A stretch of 62,508 bases of DNA from Sphingobium sp. AS12 (lineage in GTDB: Bacteria > Pseudomonadota > Alphaproteobacteria > Sphingomonadales > Sphingomonadaceae), in the NCBI RefSeq assembly GCF_019097845.1, contig NZ_JAHRGM010000021.1:1-62508 (forward strand). Direction: 5' to 3'. The position numbers and the translations under genes are program-made. Numbering within the stretch: the first letter of the stretch is position 1; each line of letters opens with the position of its first letter. Shown here piece after piece: positions 8,553 to 15,955 of this stretch. The notes under the pieces were generated by a model that was not told where the DNA came from, searched no databases, and saw nothing but the letters and a program-made list of their open reading frames with translations.

Positions 8553-9770
8553 TCAACCCGCGGCCACGATGCCGCTGTCGTGCAGCTTGCCGACCTCGCC
8601 GGAGCTTAGGCCAAGCACGTTGGCGAGAATCTCATCGGTATGCTCGCCGAGCCGCGGCGCCCGGGCCGGTGGCAGCCGTTCGGCTTTTGGGATTGTGGCC
8701 GGCGCGCCGGGTATCGGGTAACGTGCACCGCTTGGCTGCTCGACCTCGGTAAAGATCGGATTGGCACGGACCAGATCGGGATCATCGGCAGCTTCCCGCA
8801 TACTCTGGTAGGGACTCCAGCAAACCCCGAGCGGTTCGAACGCGCAGGCAAGATCGGCGAGTGTGCGCTTGGCGACCGCCTCCTCGACCAACGGCACCAG
8901 CTTATCGCGATGCTCGAAGCGGATACCTTCATCGCGTGCGAACGAAACGCCCTGCCCGGCCTCGATCTGTGCAACCCCTTGGGCAATGCCGAGCGCCTCA
9001 ACGAGACCTTGCCACTGGCGCACAGTAAGCGCCATCAGCATCAGCCGGTGGCCGTCGGTGGTTGTAAAATCGCGCCCGAACGCACCAAATATCTGGTTGC
9101 CGAGCCGTGGCCGGTTCGCATCGCTGTCGAGCACTTCGGCAAGCATACCAAGGTTGGCGACACTGGCGATCGCCATATCCGCCAAGGGGACGCGCACTTC
9201 CTGGCCAGCGCCGGTATCGCGTCGATGGCGTTCGGCAGCAAGGAAAGCAAAAGCGGAATAGGCACCGGTCAGCAAATCCCAGGCGGGCAGCACATGATTG
9301 ACCACCGCATCGCCAAGGCCGGACGGTCCGGTGATCTGGGGAAAGCCAACCGCGCAATTGACGGTGTGGTCTAGCGCGGGACCGCCATCGGCGCGGCCCA
9401 TGATCCGCAGCGTGACGAGGTCCGGCCGCAATGCAGAAAGGCGTTCATGCGACAGGAACCCTTCGACAGGATAGTTCGTGACGAACAGTCCGCCCGTTGG
9501 CCCTGGCGCGGTAATCAAGGTGGTCGCAAGTGCGCGGCCTTCAGCACTTGCGAGATTGATCGCAATCGACTTCTTGCCCTTGTTGAGCGATTCCCAATAG
9601 AGACTGGCTCCGTTCTTCGCGCGCGGCCAGCGCCTGAAATCGGGCCCACCGCCAATCTGATCAAAGCGGATCACCTCGGCCCCCATTTGCGCCAGATACA
9701 TGCCGCAAGTGGGAGAGGCGACGAACGATGACGCCTCGACCACGCGCATCCTGTCAAGCAGCCGGTACAT
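8553..9770 (-). CDS. CaiB/BaiF CoA transferase, 2-methylfumaryl-CoA isomerase (Mct) type
   Basis: A 405-residue class III CoA transferase. Recognisable segments are RVVEASSFVASPTCGMYLAQ, FDQIGGGPDFRRWP, LNKGKKSIAINL, LITAPGPTGGLFVTNYPV, HTVNCAVGFPQITGP and HVLPAWDLLTGAYSAFAFL. The last holds the aspartate expected to form the acyl anhydride. This combination, especially the ITAPGP and NCAVGFP segments, is characteristic of mesaconyl-CoA C1-C4 CoA transferase, which moves CoA within one molecule from C1 to C4 of mesaconate (2-methylfumaryl-CoA isomerase). It begins at an ATG with MYRLLDRMRVVE, the family N-terminus. It is followed almost directly by the Mcd-type dehydrogenase gene. A more general succinyl-CoA-dependent transferase cannot be excluded. 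Confidence 0.8.
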   Translation of the reverse strand: MYRLLDRMRVVEASSFVASPTCGMYLAQMGAEVIRFDQIGGGPDFRRWPRAKNGASLYWESLNKGKKSIAINLASAEGRALATTLITAPGPTGGLFVTNYPVEGFLSHERLSALRPDLVTLRIMGRADGGPALDHTVNCAVGFPQITGPSGLGDAVVNHVLPAWDLLTGAYSAFAFLAAERHRRDTGAGQEVRVPLADMAIASVANLGMLAEVLDSDANRPRLGNQIFGAFGRDFTTTDGHRLMLMALTVRQWQGLVEALGIAQGVAQIEAGQGVSFARDEGIRFEHRDKLVPLVEEAVAKRTLADLACAFEPLGVCWSPYQSMREAADDPDLVRANPIFTEVEQPSGARYPIPGAPATIPKAERLPPARAPRLGEHTDEILANVLGLSSGEVGKLHDSGIVAAG

Positions 9771-9822
9771 CGCCGATCAGCCCGGCGTTGCGCGCGGGCG
9801 TGCCGCAGTTCCGGCCTGGTAA

Positions 9823-11028
9823 CTACGCATCCGGAAGGCCCACGATGGCGACCGCACTGACATTCTGGTTGGGCATACCGCCAAGGTTGTGCGACAGGGC
9901 GAGCCTTGGCGGTGTGCTGCGCTGGCGTTCGCCCGCGCGCCCGAGCAATTGCAGATAATTCTCGTAGATCATGCGCAGTCCCGACGCGCCGATCGGATGG
10001 CCAAAGCATTTGAGCCCGCCGTCAATTTGGCAAGGCACCTTGCCGTCGGCATCGAAGAAGCCGTTGAGCACGTCCTTCCAACCCTCGCCTTCGGGACTAA
10101 TGTAAAGGTCTTCCATCGTTACTAATTCGGTGATCGAGAAGCAGTCGTGAACCTCGATTAGGCTGATTTCGTCTCTTGGGTTGGTGACACCGGCCTCGTC
10201 ATAAGCCTTGACGGCGGCGGTACGCGTGGTGTGGAAATAGCTTCCGTTCCAGCCCGTGCCCTGGCTCTCCCACCCGTTGGAGGTGACGATTTGTAGCGCC
10301 TTGACTGTTACCAGGTCCCGCTTGCCCAGCGTATGGGCGATCTCGGGTGTCGTGACGATCGCGCAGGCCGCGCCGTCGGAAACACCGCAACAATCGAAAA
10401 GCCCCAGCGGATCGGCAATCATCGGCGCGTTCATGACTGTGTCAATGTCGATCAACTTGCGCAAGTGTGCTTTAGGGTTTTTCGCACCATTGGCGTGGCT
10501 CTTTACCGAAACATGTGCCATCGCCAGCTTGAGGTCGTCCTTCGACACCCCATGCGCGTTGCGATAGGCCGCAGCGAGCTGGGCGAAATTGCCGGGTGCA
10601 GAGCCAGTGACGCCGATCATGTCGAAGGTCGACCCGCGCGTGCGCACCGGCAGCCCGCCATAGCCGGTATCCTTGAGCTTCTCGACCCCGACCGCGAGCG
10701 CAATGTCGGCGGCACCCGATGCGACGGCATAGACGGCGCCGCGAAACGCCTCGGTGCCGCTGGCGCAATAATTCTCCACCTTGGTGACGCCGATATTGGG
10801 CAGGCGCAGCGCGGTGGCGAGCGGGATGCCGGACGGGCCGATATTGACCGCGTCGAACGCCACGCTCAGCCATGCAGCGTCGATCTGTGAGGTGTCGATG
10901 CCCGCGTCGGCGATGGCTTCCTGAAAGGCCTCGACGGCGAGCTGCTCGGCGTCCTTGTCCCAGCGTTCGCCAAACTTCGCGCACCCCATGCCGAGGATTG
11001 CGACCTTGTCCTTGATGCCTTTAGCCAT
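9823..11028 (-). CDS. Thiolase-superfamily acyltransferase (SCP-x type)
   Basis: A 401-residue lipid-transfer-protein-type thiolase. The acylated cysteine is Cys88 in ENYCASGTEAFRG. The later motifs EVHDCFSITE and LKCFGHPIGASGLRMIYE supply the histidine and second cysteine region, and the C-terminus SHNLGGMPNQNVSAVAI is normal. The start at 11028 follows a strong GGGGGAG ribosome-binding site. SCP-x thiolases often act on branched or cyclic 3-oxoacyl-CoA and frequently pair with an OB-fold DUF35 partner. Here the neighbour upstream is an HMG-CoA-synthase-like protein fused to such an OB domain, separated by only a few bases, so a heteromeric complex is likely (inference). Confidence 0.88.
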   Translation of the reverse strand: MAKGIKDKVAILGMGCAKFGERWDKDAEQLAVEAFQEAIADAGIDTSQIDAAWLSVAFDAVNIGPSGIPLATALRLPNIGVTKVENYCASGTEAFRGAVYAVASGAADIALAVGVEKLKDTGYGGLPVRTRGSTFDMIGVTGSAPGNFAQLAAAYRNAHGVSKDDLKLAMAHVSVKSHANGAKNPKAHLRKLIDIDTVMNAPMIADPLGLFDCCGVSDGAACAIVTTPEIAHTLGKRDLVTVKALQIVTSNGWESQGTGWNGSYFHTTRTAAVKAYDEAGVTNPRDEISLIEVHDCFSITELVTMEDLYISPEGEGWKDVLNGFFDADGKVPCQIDGGLKCFGHPIGASGLRMIYENYLQLLGRAGERQRSTPPRLALSHNLGGMPNQNVSAVAIVGLPDA

Positions 11029-11032
11029 CGGA

Positions 11033-12502
11033 TTACTCCCCCGCTGCCGGTTGCTGCACCGGCACGGCTTTCCAGAAATACTTGATGAAATCGCGTTTCT
11101 CGTCGACCGCCTTGATGCGGAACATCATCTTCATCGCCAAGCCGACCTCGATGCTCTCGGCATCGACATCGGCGAATTCGGTAAACATCCGCCCGCCGCC
11201 CTCGAAATCGATCATGCCATAATATTGCGGCGGGGCAGGCGAATAGGTCAAGCTGTCGGCGGTGTAGGTGACGATCCGCGCCTGCTTTTCGGCGAGCGGA
11301 TAATCTTCCTGCGTGCCAATGGCACGGTCGGTCGGATTGACGCTGATTTCCGAGCGCGGGAACTGGACGGTCCCGGTCTTGGTGCAGCGCCCGCCGACCA
11401 GACCAAGCACTGTCTTGCGGTTGCGGAACAAGGTTGTGCCGGGCTGCTTTTGGTCGGCCTCGGCACGCATGCCACGGTCGAGATCGAGCAGGCCGCGGTG
11501 GAACAGGAAGCGCAGGTAATTCTCATCCGCCTTGCCGCGCGCAAGCGCGCCGGAAAAGCCGTCACGCCTCGGCAGGTTAGCGATGGCTTCGGTCGTCTCG
11601 AACAGCAGCACGTCGCAACCCTGTCCGAAGCCGACCAGCATGATCGTCTCGCCGGGCCTTGCCTGTTCCAGCGCCGCCGCCAGCATCAGCAGCGGATGGG
11701 CAACTCCACTGTCGCCGACGTTCGGCGCAAGGGTATCGGCAACGGCGGCGGCGGGCACGCCAAGCTTTTTTGCAAGGCCTTCGGGCACGCCACGCACGGT
11801 GATGGGGATCAGGAGGCGGTCGATCTTCGCCGGATCAACGACAAGAGTTTCGATCGCAGCGGCGAGCGCATCGCCGAGGAGCATGGAGTAGCCCTCGTCC
11901 CGGATCCAGCGGCTTTCCCACGTATAATCGAAGTCGGCACCCGATGCTCGGAAATGGTCGACGAAGTCGAGCGTCACACTGTGTGACCCGATAAAGCGCG
12001 CAATCGGATCGCCAGCGCCAACGAGTATCGCGGCGGCAGCGTCGCCCTGGACCAGTTCCCCTTCTGATGCGGGACGCGCCTTGCGCAACTCGGACGCGAC
12101 GCAAAGCTGCGTTCCCCCGTTTACTCCGGCGTTCAGCGCCTGAATAAGCGACGATGTGCCAGCACGCTGGCTTCCCGCGACGTCCAGCGCTGAGATGCTG
12201 TCCGACAAAGTCAGCGCTTCTTTGACTATACCGCTGTTTAGCCGATCGGCAAAGGGGTGGGTGGTCGAGGCGAGCGACAGCGCTGTGACTGTGCCGCGGT
12301 CAAACCCGGTGAGGCAATCGCGCGCCGCCTCGACTGCCATCGTGACGCTGTCCTCATCCCAGTTGGCAATCGCACGCTCGCCCATCGCGAGGCCTTTGAG
12401 GCCGGCCGCAAACCAAGCGTTGGCCGCGAATATCGCCGAACGTTGCAGCCGCAAGCGAGGTATGTAGGCGCCATAGGAAAGGATTCCGGAATCGGCGTTC
12501 AT
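11033..12502 (-). CDS. HMG-CoA-synthase-like domain fused to OB-fold (DUF35) domain
   Basis: A 489-residue protein. Residues 1 to about 330 resemble the thiolase-fold of hydroxymethylglutaryl-CoA synthase (GILSYGAYIPRLRLQR at the start, VGDSGVAHPLLMLAAALE and LVGFGQGCDVLLFE later). The last 140 residues are a DUF35-type OB fold (VTYTADSLTYSPAPPQYYGM, EFADVDAESIEVGLAMKM). Two key features are missing: the position of the catalytic cysteine reads AGSQRAGTSSL with no Cys, and the zinc-ribbon region retains one Cys (GGRCTKTG) instead of CxxC pairs. It therefore probably does not condense acetyl groups itself. It likely supports the adjacent thiolase, as DUF35 proteins do. The ATG overlaps the stop of the hydratase gene. 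Confidence 0.8.
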   Translation of the reverse strand: MNADSGILSYGAYIPRLRLQRSAIFAANAWFAAGLKGLAMGERAIANWDEDSVTMAVEAARDCLTGFDRGTVTALSLASTTHPFADRLNSGIVKEALTLSDSISALDVAGSQRAGTSSLIQALNAGVNGGTQLCVASELRKARPASEGELVQGDAAAAILVGAGDPIARFIGSHSVTLDFVDHFRASGADFDYTWESRWIRDEGYSMLLGDALAAAIETLVVDPAKIDRLLIPITVRGVPEGLAKKLGVPAAAVADTLAPNVGDSGVAHPLLMLAAALEQARPGETIMLVGFGQGCDVLLFETTEAIANLPRRDGFSGALARGKADENYLRFLFHRGLLDLDRGMRAEADQKQPGTTLFRNRKTVLGLVGGRCTKTGTVQFPRSEISVNPTDRAIGTQEDYPLAEKQARIVTYTADSLTYSPAPPQYYGMIDFEGGGRMFTEFADVDAESIEVGLAMKMMFRIKAVDEKRDFIKYFWKAVPVQQPAAGE

Positions 12503-13344
12503 GATGGTGCCATCTCCGCATAACCGTTGTTGAGAACGACCACACTGCGCTCCTCAGCAGTCGCTCGGAAGGCGGCGCGGTCGCCATCCTCACGCCAAAT
12601 TTCTACCCTGATCGTCTCCCCCGGAAAGACTGGGCTCGAGAAGCGTACATCCATCCGCTTAAGCAGCGTTGGATCGTTACCGCATAGAGCCGACAGAACA
12701 GCGCGGCCCGCAATGCCGTATGTACACAGGCCATGTAGGATTGGACGCGGGAACCCTGCTGCGCGCGCCACGTCCAAATCGGCGTGCAGCGGATTATAAT
12801 CGCCTGACAGCCTGTAGATCAGCGCCTGTTTCTCATCGGTGGGCAGCTTCACGACATGGTCAGGTGCGCGATCGTCCGGGAGCGGACGGGGGCGAGGAGC
12901 GCCATCGGCCTGGCCGCCAAAACCGCCGTCGCCGCGCAGGAGCAGAGTATTGCGCACCGTCGCGAGGTGTATACCGGTAGAATTCTCGATACGACGCGAG
13001 GTAAGTATGATCGCGCCCTTGTCCACGCCCTTATCGAAAATGGCATCAATGCATGTACGGCCCAAAAGATCGCCTTCTGTGGGAAGTGTCGCAAACAGTT
13101 CAACCGAGGTCTCACCATGAAGGATCTTCTGCCATGAAATGCCGTAAGCAGGATCCTGCCAGAAGAAGCCGGGATAGGCGAGTACCACTGCCATTGACGG
13201 CAGGGCCTGCAACCCCTTCTCGTACACGAAGCGCAAATCATCAGCACCCACACCCAAAGCGTATAAGATCGTGTCACGTTTGGTGAAGCTGTGCCGGGTT
13301 TCCTGAGGCGGTAGCTGTAGCAGTCGATCCGGGTCGAGCGCCAC
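12499..13344 (-). CDS. Bidomain MaoC-family (R)-hydratase/3-hydroxyacyl-CoA dehydratase
   Basis: A 281-residue double hot-dog protein resembling the hydratase-2 part of peroxisomal multifunctional enzyme 2. The N-terminal half has TKRDTILYALGVGADDLRFVYE. The C-terminal half contains YRLSGDYNPLHADLDVARAAGF and PILHGLCTYGIAGRAVL, the hydratase-2 motif with Asp and His. It should interconvert trans-2-enoyl-CoA and (3R)-hydroxyacyl-CoA. I chose a GTG start at 13344, one base after the TGA of the upstream SDR gene, because residues before it in the frame are not family-like. The upstream SDR plus this hydratase would together be the two halves of an MFE-2 enzyme. Confidence 0.82.
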   Translation of the reverse strand: MALDPDRLLQLPPQETRHSFTKRDTILYALGVGADDLRFVYEKGLQALPSMAVVLAYPGFFWQDPAYGISWQKILHGETSVELFATLPTEGDLLGRTCIDAIFDKGVDKGAIILTSRRIENSTGIHLATVRNTLLLRGDGGFGGQADGAPRPRPLPDDRAPDHVVKLPTDEKQALIYRLSGDYNPLHADLDVARAAGFPRPILHGLCTYGIAGRAVLSALCGNDPTLLKRMDVRFSSPVFPGETIRVEIWREDGDRAAFRATAEERSVVVLNNGYAEMAPS

Positions 13345-13345
13345 C

Positions 13346-14251
13346 TCAGATAGGATCCCAGCTGAAAATATCTGTCGATCTCTGCAGCGGGTGGAAGCTG
13401 GGCTTAAGCGCAGGCAGCAATTCGCTCGCGATCGTCTCGACGGTCCAGCCGTCGGAGCGGTGTACAGAGCGGAGCGGACGCGGCACGCTGAAAAGGAAAA
13501 TCTCGTTCTTTCTAACCGCAAATATCTGGCCGCTCACATCTTTCGATGCGTCGCTGGCGAGGAATGCGGCAAACGGCGCGATCTTTGCCGCCGACATCGA
13601 CTTCATTCGCTCGACGCGACGCTTGTCGTCCTCGGTCTCGGCCTGGATCGTGCCGATCATTCGGCTCCAGGCAAAGGGCGCGATGCAGTTTGAGCGTATG
13701 CCAAAGCGCTGCATGTCGAGCGCAATCGAGTTTGACAAGCCCACAATGCCCAGCTTCGCGGCGGAGTAATTCGCTTGACCAAAATTGCCGATCAATCCTG
13801 ACGTTGACGTGAAATGGATGAATGCCCCGGAGCCCTGCTCCTTGAAGTGCGGCGCGGCAGCTTGCGACACGAGGAAGCTACCATGCAGATGAACGTCTAT
13901 CACGGCGCGCCATTCGGCCTCATTCATTCGGTGAAAAATGCGGTCGCGAAGGATACCGGCGTTGTTCACCACGGCGTCGATGCGTCCAAAGGTGTTGACC
14001 GCATCCTCGATAATCGAAGCCGCGCCAGACGAATCAGTGACACTGGCGAGATTAGCGCACGCCTTGCCGCCCGCCGCCTCGATCTCGGCAACCACTTGTG
14101 ATGCGGGACCCGCATCCTTGCCTTCGCCCGAAGAGGAAGTGCCAAAATCATTGACTACAACGCAGGCGCCTTCGCGAGCGCAAAGCAACGCGATCTCACG
14201 ACCAATCCCTCCTCCCGCACCAGTCACAGCAACGACCTTATTCTCAAGCAT
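13346..14251 (-). CDS. SDR 3-hydroxyacyl-CoA dehydrogenase (MFE-2 type)
   Basis: A 301-residue short-chain dehydrogenase of the longer MFE-2/steroid-catabolic type. It has TGAGGGIGREIALLCAREGA, VVNDFG, NNAGILRDR, the catalytic serine in HFTSTSGLIG and YSAAK. The loop GTSSSGEGKDAGPASQVVAEI after NDFG is typical of MFE-2 dehydrogenases. Predicted role: oxidation of a (3R)-hydroxyacyl-CoA to the 3-oxo form for the thiolase downstream. The start at 14251 is preceded by AAGGGTGGGA. It is the first gene of the tightly spaced CoA operon; the 117 bases between it and the desaturase gene hold a long-loop 9-bp repeat (CCGTGGCTC at 14279-14287, GAGCCACGG at 14347-14355) of unknown meaning. Confidence 0.85.
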   Translation of the reverse strand: MLENKVVAVTGAGGGIGREIALLCAREGACVVVNDFGTSSSGEGKDAGPASQVVAEIEAAGGKACANLASVTDSSGAASIIEDAVNTFGRIDAVVNNAGILRDRIFHRMNEAEWRAVIDVHLHGSFLVSQAAAPHFKEQGSGAFIHFTSTSGLIGNFGQANYSAAKLGIVGLSNSIALDMQRFGIRSNCIAPFAWSRMIGTIQAETEDDKRRVERMKSMSAAKIAPFAAFLASDASKDVSGQIFAVRKNEIFLFSVPRPLRSVHRSDGWTVETIASELLPALKPSFHPLQRSTDIFSWDPI

Positions 14252-14368
14252 TCCCACCCTTCGCATCTCCCTGTAATGCCGTGGCTCTCCCTCAAGCTCG
14301 GTAGCCAAACGCGGTTCAAAGCCAGCGCCATGACCACTCCGTCACCGAGCCACGGATGCCGACCGCCA

Positions 14369-15292
14369 TCATTCCGCCGGTTGGATTGTCGAGTCTCTAG
14401 ATTGACGATAGGCTAGATGAGATGCGATGTTTTCTGGCTTGAGCCCGAATGCTGTCTGCCTGCTGATGTCCTGACGGTTGATCTCGTCATATTTAACGAA
14501 ATAGGCCCTGTGCATCCGGTAAAAAGGAATTTCCGGATAGAGATGATGGATCAAGTGGTAATTCTGATAGACCAGCAATGGCGTCAGCAGCCATTCCCAT
14601 CCATAGCGCATCGTTGTCGCCATGTAGGGCTGCTCGTCCTGCGCGACCATAGCCGGATAGTGCGGCAGAATCACGAAAACCACAGCAATCAGGAATAACG
14701 TTATGCGCGAGGGCAGGAACCATAGCATGAACAGTTCAAAACCAAATCCAAAATAGAGCGCACCTACGAACAAGGAGAGCAAACCGCTATAGAACAGGAC
14801 GAGTTCTTTCCCGTGTCTCTTGCGAACGCTCTGGCCTCGTTTCAGGAAGTAGTGGATGTACGCACCATCAAAAAACGTCCAACGGAAGGGCACCTGCCAC
14901 CAAGGCGATTCATGCTCGAAGCGATCGGGGTCGAGTGGACCATTGGCGTAACTGTGATGCTTGTTGTGTACCCAGCGTAATAGCACCATCGGCGCATAGG
15001 GGAACAAGAAGAAGAGCCCGATCGCCCCAATCGACTCATTCAGCCATTTTACTCTCGAGAGAGAATAATGCGCTGCGTCGTGTATTACGCTGAAAAGTAG
15101 GTAAGTGATCAAGCCGTTGGCAATGGTGCCAAGCCAAATGGGCATCTTCCCCGTCAAGGAGAGATACCAGACGCAGCCGATACCACCCATCGAGGCGACA
15201 AACAACAAGGCGGTTGGCAGCGCCAGCACTGGAGGTTGGCGAAGTTGCTCAAAATATTCTTGCTGGCTTTTTGGAAAAGCACTCGCAACCAT
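14369..15292 (-). CDS. Membrane di-iron fatty acid desaturase/hydroxylase family protein
   Basis: A 307-residue integral membrane protein with the three histidine boxes of the desaturase superfamily: HDAAH near residue 71, HNKHH near 110, and HLIHH near 243. Hydrophobic segments flank them (ALPTALLFVASMGGIG, IGLFFLFPYAPMVLL, LFLIAVVFVILP). The family contains desaturases and hydroxylases that use O2 and a ferredoxin or cytochrome partner. The first box is closest to the hydroxylase-like branch, so hydroxylation of a hydrophobic ring or chain is possible. It lies between the NahE/Rieske genes and the CoA operon, in the same direction. The substrate cannot be told from sequence. The start is supported by GGGAG upstream. 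Confidence 0.82.
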   Translation of the reverse strand: MVASAFPKSQQEYFEQLRQPPVLALPTALLFVASMGGIGCVWYLSLTGKMPIWLGTIANGLITYLLFSVIHDAAHYSLSRVKWLNESIGAIGLFFLFPYAPMVLLRWVHNKHHSYANGPLDPDRFEHESPWWQVPFRWTFFDGAYIHYFLKRGQSVRKRHGKELVLFYSGLLSLFVGALYFGFGFELFMLWFLPSRITLFLIAVVFVILPHYPAMVAQDEQPYMATTMRYGWEWLLTPLLVYQNYHLIHHLYPEIPFYRMHRAYFVKYDEINRQDISRQTAFGLKPENIASHLAYRQSRDSTIQPAE

Positions 15293-15420
15293 GCCACGTC
15301 TCCCGAATTCTTACTTGTTGATGAGGGCGGCCAATCAAGTTTAGCGCCCAGTCTGCCAATTGGCCAATTACGGTCCGCGCGTCCCAATTTTGGCTGTCGT
15401 TCAACAGCTTTAGCTATAGC

Positions 15421-15445
15421 AGGTGTTGCATAATATGCAACACCT
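15421..15445. promoter_or_regulatory. 25-nt near-perfect palindrome (operator or hairpin)
   Basis: AGGTGTTGCATA (15421-15432) and TATGCAACACCT (15434-15445) are exact reverse complements around a single central A. It lies in the 165-bp gap between the Rieske beta gene (stop at 15458) and the desaturase gene (start at 15292). No T-run follows on either strand, so a rho-independent terminator is less likely than an operator for a dimeric regulator or an mRNA processing hairpin. The TTGCA half-sites resemble those of the palindrome at 44915-44930. Confidence 0.55.
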
Positions 15446-15457
15446 ATCACCGGATCG

Positions 15458-15955
15458 TCATATCGGATAGACCAAATATCGTGGAAGCACAGAGGTATCG
15501 AGCTCAGCCCGCCGCGACAATAGCTTCAGCCCGCCATTCTTTTGTTGCCGCACGCTGTCAAGATATTGGCCTGCGGCAAGCACCTGGGTGATGCCACTGT
15601 CTTTAGGCGTCATGAACACGGAAAAGTTGGACCGCATTTCCAAAGTGGCTGTATCGGCTCGATGATAGCTGGTCATTTGCACGAAATGACGTGTACGATA
15701 GTCCTGAAATGTGCCGACCCAAATGTCATTTACGAAAGTGACGCGATCCTCGAGCCTCGCCCGGCAGTCGTCGTACATAAAGCCAAGGGCAAGTCCGTGC
15801 TCTGAATTTTCCGCCGAACGGCAGAAATACGACGCATTCTCCTCGTCCGCGTAATTATCAAGCCATCTCTGCATATCTTTGCTATCAAGCGCGTCAGCAT
15901 CCGCTAGCAGAACGGCATTGAGCGCCGCTTCAAGCGACATATCTGTCTCTATCAT
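15458..15955 (-). CDS. Aromatic ring-hydroxylating oxygenase, beta subunit
   Basis: A 165-residue small subunit with the NTF2-like fold typical of the family: LLADADALDSKDMQRWLDNYAD near the N-terminus, RLEDRVTFVNDIWVG in the middle and an ELDTSVLPRYLVYPI ending. Its start overlaps the stop of the alpha subunit gene by four bases, so the pair is translationally coupled. The subunit is structural, holding the alpha subunits in an alpha3beta3 hexamer. Its sequence group is closer to salicylate/anthranilate-type beta subunits than to naphthalene-type ones. Confidence 0.88.
   Translation of the reverse strand: MIETDMSLEAALNAVLLADADALDSKDMQRWLDNYADEENASYFCRSAENSEHGLALGFMYDDCRARLEDRVTFVNDIWVGTFQDYRTRHFVQMTSYHRADTATLEMRSNFSVFMTPKDSGITQVLAAGQYLDSVRQQKNGGLKLLSRRAELDTSVLPRYLVYPI

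Noticed and set aside
14279..14355. 9-bp inverted repeat CCGTGGCTC/GAGCCACGG as a terminator
   Set aside because: The loop would be 59 bases and no T-run follows; chance or a looser regulatory site is as likely.
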